A stretch of DNA of 64,000 bases. Source: Clostridium cavendishii DSM 21758 (lineage in GTDB: Bacteria > Bacillota > Clostridia > Clostridiales > Clostridiaceae). Below, one piece after another: positions 27,367 through 34,266 of this stretch. The position numbers were made by a program, and so were the translations under genes. Where the stretch lies: NCBI RefSeq assembly GCF_900141845.1, contig NZ_FQZB01000014.1:124001-188000 (forward strand), given 5' to 3'. Every line of letters begins with the position of its first letter. The first letter of the stretch is position 1. The notes beneath the pieces were generated by a model, which saw only the letters and a program-made list of their open reading frames with translations, was not told the origin of the DNA and ran no database searches.

Positions 27367-27738
27367 CTATTCATATGAAATATATATTTTTTCTCCATTA
27401 TCAATAGCTTTTTTAAACATACATATAATTTTCACAAGAACCTTTTTATCTTCATCATTCTCAAAACTTTCTATATCAATTTCTTTTAATTGTTCATATG
27501 ATTCTATAAGATTTTCAACCATCCATGGACTTTCATCATACCAACCAATATATAAATGATAATAATATGCTAGTCCTGTCCAACCATTTTCTTTTGGTTT
27601 AACTTTTTTTATAATTGTACTAAAATAACCATCCCATATTCCAAACTCTTCTTTTTGTCCATTACTTTTCACCAATGTAAAAATCATTTCAGGTTCACCT
27701 TCAAAACCATCATAATATTCTTCATTAATTTCATTCAT
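27367..27738 (-). CDS. Candidate immunity protein of orphan toxin 2
   Basis: 123 residues, strongly acidic, soluble, beginning MNEINEEYYDGFEGEPEMIF with FGIWDGYFSTIIKKVKPKEN and WTGLAYYYHLYIGWYDES. It starts 13 bases after the orphan toxin stop. An acidic small protein directly behind a basic nuclease-like toxin domain is the classical immunity arrangement. I do not recognise a named Imm family with certainty. Confidence 0.65.
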   Translation of the reverse strand: MNEINEEYYDGFEGEPEMIFTLVKSNGQKEEFGIWDGYFSTIIKKVKPKENGWTGLAYYYHLYIGWYDESPWMVENLIESYEQLKEIDIESFENDEDKKVLVKIICMFKKAIDNGEKIYISYE

Positions 27739-27751
27739 ATTTTCTCTCCTC

Positions 27752-28538
27752 CTACTTTGCTAACCAATGACCTGCTTCTAACAAATCCATTTGCTCTTGT
27801 GTTGCTTTTCCTGCCATATTTGCTCTTTCTGCTGCATTCCAAATATCTTCATTAATCCAATTATCCCCTACTAAATACTCTGTAACACGCATTCGACCTT
27901 GTGCATTACCTGGTATTGTTCTTGTTACTACCCAAGTAGTACCTCTATCATATTTTACTGCTCCTGGTGTTTCAGTATGCCATCTTGATTCATATTTATA
28001 CGTACCATCACTCCAGTTATATTTTATCTGCTGATATCCTTTGTTCATAGTTTTAGCATTTATTGTTGCATTTTCAGGTATATCAAACGGAGGCCCTCCA
28101 TTTTCACGAATATCTTTAATAATATTATCTAATTCTACTGGGTTACTTTCTTTTAAATTGTTGATGTCTATATTATCATATTTGGTTTTACCTCCCCCCT
28201 TAGCATTATCTTTTTTAGTATCCGTTGTTCCATTTACAATACCTACAGTATCTGTTTTAGATCCTTTATTTTCTTGTGGTTTGGTTGTATTACTATTAGG
28301 TTTTGTATTACTATTAGCTGATGAAGATATTCCTTCTCCCTTTCCTATAAAGTTTTTTACATAAACTTGATTTTTAAGTACAAATTCTCTTGGAAGCATC
28401 TTAGGTAATGGCAGCTTAACTTTGTAAGACACAACTAATAGACTAGCTTCACCATTCATTAACGTACTTCCTTTAAAGTTTAAAGCATTTATTGCATTTC
28501 CACTTGGAGAATTTCCACTAGAATCTACTATATCAAAA
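27752..28538 (-). pseudogene. Orphan pseudopilin-toxin tail (cassette 2)
   Basis: Homologous to residues 190-325 of the TadE-like toxin at 30529-31881: from FDIVDSSGNSPSGNAI through LPKMLPREFVLKNQVYVKNF and the same Asn/Lys/Thr/Pro linker to KGGG. After KGGG the sequence is unrelated: a domain with YQQIKYNWSDGTYKYESRWH, TPGAVKYDRGTTWVV and ATQEQMDLLEAGHW, which I recall as a recurring polymorphic-toxin C-terminal domain in firmicute LXG/Rhs proteins. The TadE signal/TM part is missing; homology stops at 28538 at the peptidase terminator. The first internal ATG (28459) could give 235 residues, but without an export signal. A donor module rather than a working effector. Confidence 0.75.
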
Positions 28539-28576
28539 TAAAAAATAATAATAAAAATGTCCTAAGAAAATTTCTT
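28536..28576. repeat. 41-bp exact repeat (copy B)
   Basis: Same 41 bases as 24839-24879. It straddles the point where carrier homology of the orphan toxin ends and the terminator of the prepilin peptidase begins, so it marks a recombination joint used in at least two cassettes. Confidence 0.85.
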
Positions 28577-28587
28577 AGGATATTTTT
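28553..28587 (-). terminator. Intrinsic terminator after prepilin peptidase
   Basis: Minus-strand stem-loop with CCTAAG/CTTAGG core extended by A/T pairs and a T-rich tail, 14 bases after the peptidase stop. Confidence 0.75.
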
Positions 28588-28600
28588 ATTGTATTTATTT

Positions 28601-29110
28601 TCAAAACCAAAAATCATATTTTATTATAAGTTGAGCTATAGTACCTATAAATACCCCTAATGCAAATGGTATTTTGCTCTTTTCCTTATCATATTCATTT
28701 ACAGACTTAGTTAAAACACTATTAAATATAAAGGAAAAAAAATATTTTAATCTCTCTAGTAGATTTCTATTTTTGACTATATAAAAAATACATACTATAC
28801 CAGCACCAAAAAATGAATAAACCATATTACTTGCTAGAAATTTATATCCCATTAAGGCTCCAATTGTAGCAAATAACTTTATATCTCCAGCACCTATCAT
28901 TTTAAACATATGTAGTGGAAAAAATATTACTATGGGAATGATAAACCCAATTAAAGAATTTTTAGCACCATCTAAGCCATAAAATATAATGTTTAAAATA
29001 GGACCTAAAATAATAAATGGTAATATAACTTTATTGTATACCTTGTGTCCTTTTATATCAGTTATCATACATATGGTTATTAGTATTATTAATAATATTT
29101 GTATTATCAT
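28601..29110 (-). CDS. tadV: Prepilin peptidase, A24 family (TadV-like)
   Basis: 169 residues, six hydrophobic segments. The two catalytic aspartates are in TDIKGHKVYN (Asp18) and the family motif GAGDIKLF (Asp76), the spacing of the minimal TadV/CpaA-type enzyme with no methylase domain. It should cut the leader of the Flp pilin and TadE-type pseudopilins at the inner face of the membrane. The start lies 15 bases after a second A24-like gene. Its last 33 codons are duplicated next to prfC (23928-24071). Confidence 0.9.
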   Translation of the reverse strand: MIIQILLIILITICMITDIKGHKVYNKVILPFIILGPILNIIFYGLDGAKNSLIGFIIPIVIFFPLHMFKMIGAGDIKLFATIGALMGYKFLASNMVYSFFGAGIVCIFYIVKNRNLLERLKYFFSFIFNSVLTKSVNEYDKEKSKIPFALGVFIGTIAQLIIKYDFWF

Positions 29111-29125
29111 AAGTATATCCTTTCC

Positions 29126-29731
29126 CTAAAAGGTACTATTGAATATTATCATAGCTATTAGTATAAAAGGTATGAATGGTATTTCTTTGTTTTTATTCGA
29201 AAAGCTCTTAATAAGAAAGAATATACCTATTATTGCAACTAGAAAACTCGCTAAAAACACTATAATCATCGAACCTTCAAAACCTAAGTATAAAGTTAAT
29301 GCAGAAATTACCTTCACATCCCCCATACCTAATGCACCTTTAGTTAATTTACTTATCCCAAATAACACCAAAGATATAACCAAAAATCCTATAAGCACTT
29401 TTAACACTATATCTCTATTTATAAAATATATGGAAGGTATAGCCACTATAAACATTGCTATTACAGCCTTGTTACTTACTTCTTTAGTTTTTATATCCTC
29501 TACAGATATATAAAATAATATTATAGTCATTAAATAAGCGAATATAAAGCTATTAAATTCGCTTATATAATAAGCATTTACTAATTCTAATATTAATAGG
29601 ATTCCTCCTCCTATATATTGCTTAGGATCTTTTAATTTACTTAAGTTAAGCTTTTTTTCTTCAAAACTTTGAATTATTATGTTTAAAGCTACCCATATTA
29701 ATAATGATATTACCCCTAATGTGTATTTCAT
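29126..29731 (-). CDS. Second A24-type prepilin peptidase
   Basis: 201 residues, seven hydrophobic segments. Asp79 in SVEDIKTKEVSNK and Asp138 in GMGDVKV are the aspartyl catalytic pair of type IV prepilin peptidases. Longer than TadV by an N-terminal membrane pair. Two peptidases side by side suggest separate substrates, for example Flp pilin versus TadE-like pseudopilins, but this is inference. The start region is copied at 24050-24150 in the deletion chimera. Confidence 0.88.
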   Translation of the reverse strand: MKYTLGVISLLIWVALNIIIQSFEEKKLNLSKLKDPKQYIGGGILLILELVNAYYISEFNSFIFAYLMTIILFYISVEDIKTKEVSNKAVIAMFIVAIPSIYFINRDIVLKVLIGFLVISLVLFGISKLTKGALGMGDVKVISALTLYLGFEGSMIIVFLASFLVAIIGIFFLIKSFSNKNKEIPFIPFILIAMIIFNSTF

Positions 29732-29849
29732 AATCCTTACCTCTTATAATATTTATTCCATATTTAATTTAATTCCATTATGAATCAAACTATATTTTTT
29801 TATTTTAGATTGAGTATTTTCAACCACTACCACTATTTTATCACGCCAT

Positions 29850-30000
29850 CTTACAAATTTCCATAACTGGTAAAATATATTTAATTTTATTTTCCATCAT
29901 CACATAAATGATATCATTAAGCCTTCTCACTTCACACACTAATGCTTACATCTTAGTTTTACCTTCTGAAATTTTTCTCTTGTTTATTCTCTTAACCTTT
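29850..30000 (-). mobile_element. Second IS110 transposase scrap
   Basis: The minus strand encodes NKRKISEGKTKM, a stop, then ALVCEVRRLNDIIYVMMENK, parallel to the segment of the 26820-27273 remnant that reads KRKLAENKSKTHALMCVMRR. It is a more decayed copy of the same IS110 C-terminus. IS110 relics thus border two of the toxin cassettes. Confidence 0.6.
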
Positions 30001-30169
30001 ATGATTAATGGCTAATCTTTTCAATTAGAAGCGTATCGCACTATTATTTATATTATGCAGTAATATGAACTGTAACTATTTTGTTAATAAGTGATAGAAC
30101 TAATTTTTTTATTGATTAATTCATTATTTGTATTATTTTGCAAACAGTTTACTTTGAATTATGTAGTAA

Positions 30170-30198
30170 GAAAAAAGGAATGGATATACCCATCCCTT
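30170..30198 (-). terminator. Intrinsic terminator of the toxin-immunity pair
   Basis: 9-bp stem with one wobble (30175-30183 with 30190-30198), 6-base loop and a minus-strand T-run (30171-30176), just after the immunity gene stop at 30207. Confidence 0.85.
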
Positions 30199-30206
30199 AA
30201 ACTTAC

Positions 30207-30515
30207 TTATTTTAATGCATTATTTAGTTGATTTATAAATTTCTGAAGTATATTCAACCTTTGCTTATCTAAATTTATTGGTTCAATCCTTACATTATAC
30301 TTATAGAAAAACCTGTCTCCTACTTCAACTTCTAAAGAACGTAATTCCTCTTTATCAGTATGATTTTCAAGAAAATCCAACCAATCATTCACTTCTTCTT
30401 TATGCCAAGTCAATATTTGTTCTGAAGAAACCTTTCTCATTTCATCAATTGTACTCTTAAGTTCATTTAAAGTACATATTAATTCTTTGTGGCTTTGTTG
30501 TGTTATTAAACTCAT
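30207..30515 (-). CDS. Candidate immunity protein of the TadE-like toxin
   Basis: 102 residues, soluble and largely helical (LICTLNELKSTIDEMRKVSS, then LTWHKEEVNDWLDFLENHTD). It starts 13 bases after the toxin gene stop and ends at a strong terminator, so the two are one transcriptional unit. No named Imm family recognised. Position, size and lack of export signal fit an antidote that stays in the cytosol. Confidence 0.65.
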   Translation of the reverse strand: MSLITQQSHKELICTLNELKSTIDEMRKVSSEQILTWHKEEVNDWLDFLENHTDKEELRSLEVEVGDRFFYKYNVRIEPINLDKQRLNILQKFINQLNNALK

Positions 30516-30528
30516 TTTAAAATCACCT

Positions 30529-31881
30529 TTATTTCTTAAAATTTGTTGGAGATGTTTTTATCCAGCTTTCTGGAACTGCATTATAATCAATATAGATTTG
30601 ATGTGCTCCTCCATAAAGTCCATTTCCTTGTGGTCCAACGATACCATCAAGTCCTGAAATACTAGACCCTTTAGGAATAGTCATTTTATATAACGTGCTT
30701 GCATCATTACAAAATTCCTGCTTAATAGCAAAATCTACTCTCCATTGGTACTCTGTTGCAGGTGGTGGGTCTAAGCTCCAAAATCCTCCATTCTTACCAC
30801 CTACTCTGTACAATGTAGTCCCTTCGCCATAAGTCTTTTCAACTGCATTTCCACCTTTGAAAGAATTTAGAACATTTCTTTCCCACTGACTACCTTTAGG
30901 TAATTTGACTGGTTTTATATGGACAACTTCTCCTCCCCCCTTAGTATTATCTTTTTTAGTATCAGTTGTTCCATTTACAATACCTACATTATCTGTTTTA
31001 GGTCCTTTATTTTCTTGTGGTTTAGTTGTATTACTATTAGGTTTTGTATTGTTATTAGGTTTTGTATTACTATTAGTTGTTGCATCACTATTAGCTGATG
31101 AAGATATTCCTTCTCCCTTTCCTATAAAGTTTTTTACATAAACTTGATTTTTAAGTACAAATTCTCTTGGAAGCATCTTAGGTAATGGTAGCTTAACTTT
31201 GTAAGTCACAACTAATAGACTAGCTTCACCATTCATTAACGTACTTCCTTTAAAGTTTAAAGCATCTATTGCATTTCCACTTGGAGAATTTCCACTAGAA
31301 TCTACTATATCAAAACTTCTCAGCTTAGCATCACATGACATTCCTTTTTGGGTAAACTCCATTTTAAAAAGCTGTTTAGTAAGTAATTCATACATATAGT
31401 CTCTAGCCTCTGCTAGTTCGCCTGAAAAACAATTTCCTACAACAGAAACCAATACTAGACCTTCCATTTTGGGGTCGCCCTTTACTTTCTCGAATAACCC
31501 CTTTATATCAGTGCCAGCACTCTTAACTTCTTGCATAGCTTTATCTGCATCATCTTCACTAAAAGTACCTGTTTTTACTTGAGATTCTATACCATTTATA
31601 GTTGAAATGCCTTTAAATACAACCTGTTTTTGTCTATCAAACTCGTCTACAGCATCTTTACTAGCAGCCTGTGCTCTATTTGTATAATCTCTAAGTCCAG
31701 ACTTATCATATATATAAGAATACTGACTTATATTATTTGCCACATGGCTTAAAGATGTTTGTACAGTTTCATGTACATAAACAAGCTTCATTATAAACGC
31801 CAAAGTAAGCATCGCTATTGCAAATATAGGTACAACCAAAGCAGCCTCAACAGTTATTGACCCTTTATTTTTCCTTCTCAT
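30529..31881 (-). CDS. TadE-like pseudopilin with C-terminal polymorphic toxin domain
   Basis: 450 residues. Residues 7-36 form the TadE N-terminus (GSITVEAALVVPIFAIAMLT...), with Glu after a Gly-Ser start like class III pseudopilins. Residues 40-255 are an extracellular TadE-like body with Cys160 and Cys193. Residues 260-327 are a low-complexity Asn/Thr/Lys/Pro linker ending KGGG. Residues 328-450 are an unrelated domain with TTLYRVGGKNGGFWSLDPP, YQWRVDFAIKQEF, YKMTIPKGSSISG and NGLYGGAHQIYID, a pattern I associate with TNT/ADP-ribosyltransferase-like NAD-using toxins. A second gene fragment (27752-28538) shares everything from residue 190 to KGGG but carries another toxin domain, which shows the tail is a swappable module. 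Starts after GGGGTGAGAGG. Enzymatic type is tentative; the pseudopilin-toxin fusion is clear. Confidence 0.8.
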   Translation of the reverse strand: MRRKNKGSITVEAALVVPIFAIAMLTLAFIMKLVYVHETVQTSLSHVANNISQYSYIYDKSGLRDYTNRAQAASKDAVDEFDRQKQVVFKGISTINGIESQVKTGTFSEDDADKAMQEVKSAGTDIKGLFEKVKGDPKMEGLVLVSVVGNCFSGELAEARDYMYELLTKQLFKMEFTQKGMSCDAKLRSFDIVDSSGNSPSGNAIDALNFKGSTLMNGEASLLVVTYKVKLPLPKMLPREFVLKNQVYVKNFIGKGEGISSSANSDATTNSNTKPNNNTKPNSNTTKPQENKGPKTDNVGIVNGTTDTKKDNTKGGGEVVHIKPVKLPKGSQWERNVLNSFKGGNAVEKTYGEGTTLYRVGGKNGGFWSLDPPPATEYQWRVDFAIKQEFCNDASTLYKMTIPKGSSISGLDGIVGPQGNGLYGGAHQIYIDYNAVPESWIKTSPTNFKK

Positions 31882-32037
31882 CCTCTCACCCCAATCAAAT
31901 TTCTATACATTATTAATTTATATGTTACTTCTATGATAAATCTTCTAATACAAACTTTCCCCATCAATTTTAAGCTGGTATTAAAGGACTTTTTTTTTAT
32001 AGAGGGAGTTTTTACTCACTCTATAAACTTATATTTT
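31882..32037. other. Intergenic spacer with hairpin repeat S1
   Basis: Contains the first of three copies of a conserved spacer (S1, 31945-32029). It lies between the truncated lipoprotein copy and the toxin gene, and probably holds the toxin gene's promoter and leader. Confidence 0.5.
31945..32029. repeat. Conserved double-hairpin spacer S1
   Basis: Two inverted repeats in tandem: TAATAC...GTATTA arms around a C-rich loop, then GAGGGAG paired with CTCACTC/CTCCCTC. Copies S2 (32334-32420) and S3 (33461-33548) are nearly identical. It follows each lipoprotein copy. Confidence 0.8.
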
Positions 32038-32290
32038 CTAATTTAAAGTTACTGTGTACATTAAAAATAATTCTTTTTTACCATTATCTCTATCATGAAC
32101 TTTTGCTTTTATATTTTCATGATACGCTCCATGACCTCGTCCATCACTTACTGCTTTATCTGCTTTAACATCATCTAAAAATTTATTTACCCATGTATCA
32201 AAATCATTAAAAATGTTTCATCTAGCTTTTGCAATAGTAAAAATACTCTTAAATAGTCACTGTATATAATTCTTAATAGAATATCCACCA
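32038..32290 (-). pseudogene. Third, fused remnant of TadG C-terminus and lipoprotein
   Basis: The first part reads IYSDYLRVFLLLQKLDET, matching the TadG-like C-terminus, then changes frame directly into FDTWVNKFLDDVKADKAVSD and GAYHENIKAKVHDRDNG, matching the lipoprotein C-terminus, with the same end ELFLMYTVTLN. About 1 kb of the repeat unit has been deleted between the two points. Non-functional. Confidence 0.85.
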
Positions 32291-32333
32291 AGAAATCTGA
32301 TTATCATGTTTCTTTTTACGTCGTATAAATCCT

Positions 32334-32420
32334 CTAATACAAACTTCCCCCATCAACTTTAAGCTGGTATTAAAGGACTTTTCTTATTTAGAGGGAGTTT
32401 TAACTCCCTCTATAAGCTTT
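32334..32420. repeat. Conserved double-hairpin spacer S2
   Basis: Second copy of the S1/S3 spacer, downstream of the 235-residue lipoprotein. The GAGGGAG/CTCCCTC stem is intact here. Confidence 0.8.
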
Positions 32421-32426
32421 TATTTT

Positions 32427-33134
32427 CTAGTTTAATGTCACTGTGTACATCAAAAATAATTCTTTCTTTCCAGCCTCGTCATTTATCTCAGCCTTTATAT
32501 TTTCATGGAATGCTCCGTGATCTCTTCCATCACTTACAGCAGTATCTGCTTTAACTTTTTCTAAAAATCCATTTACCCACTTATCAAAATCCCCAAAGTC
32601 ATAATCCTTATCAATTACTTGGATAAGTTCTTTAAGCATTTTTGCATTTTCTAATTTAAATGTTCCATCCCCTAAACTTCTTAAACTAATTTGATATTGA
32701 TAATTACCATCATTTTTCCCATTTTCCACTATTGAATTATATTCAATCATATATTTATTTTCAGCACCATCACTTATTTTAGGAGTATTATAAGAAGTAA
32801 TCGTATATCCCTTTGTATCTTTCATATTTGAATCATTTTCATCTTTTGAAAAAATCACATCTCCATTATCACCTTTATAATTGGCCGCATAGTTAGTTTT
32901 TACTCCATATTTTTCAACTATAGTTTTTATCTGCTCAGTTTGTTTTTTTCCTAGTTCAAATAAACTATTCTTTTCCTTTTTTATCTTGCCTACTTTTTTC
33001 TCATCTTTATTAGCTGAAGTTTCTTGCGCAGTATTATCCTTACTTGTTGTATCCTTTTTTTCACCTCCACAAGCTACTAATGATAAAGCTAAAATTCCAC
33101 TTAATATTGTTGCTATTATTTTATTTGTCTTCAT
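32427..33134 (-). CDS. Tad-locus lipoprotein, duplicate copy
   Basis: 235 residues. Signal peptide with lipobox LSLVACGG (Cys22), then a Lys/Asp/Glu-rich linker and a globular domain ending DFGDFDKWVNGFLEKVKADT, AVSDGRDHGAFHENIKAEIN and ELFLMYTVTLN. Highly similar to the neighbouring 233-residue protein and so a tandem duplicate. Probably anchored on the outer face of the membrane near the Tad apparatus; biochemical role unknown. Intact frame and ribosome site suggest it is still made. Confidence 0.8.
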   Translation of the reverse strand: MKTNKIIATILSGILALSLVACGGEKKDTTSKDNTAQETSANKDEKKVGKIKKEKNSLFELGKKQTEQIKTIVEKYGVKTNYAANYKGDNGDVIFSKDENDSNMKDTKGYTITSYNTPKISDGAENKYMIEYNSIVENGKNDGNYQYQISLRSLGDGTFKLENAKMLKELIQVIDKDYDFGDFDKWVNGFLEKVKADTAVSDGRDHGAFHENIKAEINDEAGKKELFLMYTVTLN

Positions 33135-33143
33135 AATTTCCTC

Positions 33144-33425
33144 CTAAAACGCTATACTTTGTTTTATTGGTATAGTATACCGACCTGTTTTTCTTACCTT
33201 TGGATCCATAAACTCTAAATTAAAAAACAAATATTTTATACTTGCATTTCCTGTTACATTTATTAATGTATACTGATTTTCTAATTCAAATTTTGAATCC
33301 TCTTTCTTCATATTTAATTGAATTATATCTTTTATCTTTCCTAATGTTTCATCCTTAGATTGTAATAATAAGAATACTCTTAAATAGTCGATATATACAG
33401 TATTTAACGAACTATTCACCAAAGA
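33144..33425 (-). pseudogene. C-terminal fragment of the TadG-like protein (duplicate)
   Basis: About 90 codons equal to the last 85 or so residues of the 730-residue protein at 34267-36459 (DYLRVFLLLQSKDETLGKIK ... KTGRYTIPIKQSIAF) with few changes. The only possible start is an internal TTG, there is no ribosome site and the N-terminus is missing, so it is a duplication by-product. Confidence 0.85.
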
Positions 33426-33460
33426 TTCTGATTAACATTTTTTTATGCCGTATAAATCCT

Positions 33461-33548
33461 CTAATACAAACTTCCCCCATCAATTTTAAGTTGGTATTAA
33501 AGGACTTTTTTTATATTAGAGGGAGCCTTCTACTCCCTCTATAAACTT
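33461..33548. repeat. Conserved double-hairpin spacer S3
   Basis: Third copy, following the 233-residue lipoprotein. Contains a 9-bp TAGAGGGAG/CTCCCTCTA stem and the TAATAC/GTATTA stem. Spacing to S2 is 1127 bases and S2 to S1 389 bases. Confidence 0.8.
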
Positions 33549-33555
33549 CTAATTT

Positions 33556-34257
33556 CTAGTTTAAGGTTACTGTGTACATAAGGAATAATTCCTTCTTTCC
33601 ACCCTCATCATTTATCTCTCCCTTAATATTTTCATGGAATGCTCCGTGATCTCTTCCATCGCTTACAGCAGTATCTGCTTTAACTTTTTCTAAAAAGCCA
33701 TTTACCCACTTATCAAAATCCCCAAAATCATAATTTTTGTCTACAGCTTGTATAAGTTCCTTAAGCATCTTTGCATTTTCTAATTTAAATGTTCCATCTC
33801 CTAAACTTGTTAAACTGATTTGATATCTGTACTCTGCCTCATTATTTGCATTCTTAACTGTAGAATAATAGTCTATGCTGTATTTGTTTTCTACTCCATC
33901 ATTCAAAGTTGGACTTTTTAATGTTGTTATTGTATATCCTTTTCTATCTGGTAATGATGCTTCATTCTCATCTTTTGAAATTACTATTTGAGCATCTGTA
34001 CTTTTATCTTTTCCATCCCTTGTTTTTATTCCATGCTTTTCTACTACTTCCTTTATAGCTTGAGTTTGTTTCTTACCTAGCTCAAATATATTGTCTTTTT
34101 CCTTCTTTATTGTATCCGTTTTTTTATCCTCATTTTTAGTTTCTTCTTTATTAATTTCCTCCTTTTTCGGTGCATCCTTTTTCTCTGCGCCACAAGCCAC
34201 TAATGATAAAACTAAAACCCCGCTTAATACTATTGATATTATTTTCTTTATTTTCAT
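33556..34257 (-). CDS. Tad-locus lipoprotein
   Basis: 233 residues. N-terminal MKIKKIISIVLSGVLVLSLV followed by ACGAEKKDAP gives a lipobox with Cys22. A charged linker and a conserved 160-residue domain follow (KKQTQAIKEVVEKHGIKTRD, RYQISLTSLGDGTFKLENAK). It starts nine bases after the TadG-like stop codon, so it is translationally close to it, and the two genes have been duplicated together. Function unknown; by position it may help assemble or anchor the pilus. Confidence 0.82.
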   Translation of the reverse strand: MKIKKIISIVLSGVLVLSLVACGAEKKDAPKKEEINKEETKNEDKKTDTIKKEKDNIFELGKKQTQAIKEVVEKHGIKTRDGKDKSTDAQIVISKDENEASLPDRKGYTITTLKSPTLNDGVENKYSIDYYSTVKNANNEAEYRYQISLTSLGDGTFKLENAKMLKELIQAVDKNYDFGDFDKWVNGFLEKVKADTAVSDGRDHGAFHENIKGEINDEGGKKELFLMYTVTLN

Positions 34258-34266
34258 AACTTCCTC

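Larger units (their letters stand above)
29732..30206. other. Gap holding an IS110 scrap and a cassette terminator
   Basis: No intact gene. It carries the leader of the peptidase operon (29732-29800, also duplicated near 24072-24150), an IS110 relic and a terminator, each listed separately. The remaining roughly 150 bases (30010-30170) are AT-rich with nothing recognised. Confidence 0.5.

Noticed and set aside
27752..28459. Intact 235-residue protein starting at the Met at 28459
   Set aside because: Homology to the pseudopilin-toxin continues upstream to 28538 and the Met aligns with an internal residue of the full-length protein; no export signal.
30980..31110. Possible CRISPR-like or minisatellite array in the toxin linker
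   Set aside because: The short repeats are codons of an Asn/Thr/Lys/Pro low-complexity linker in frame with the gene; there are no spacers. No CRISPR array was seen anywhere in the window.
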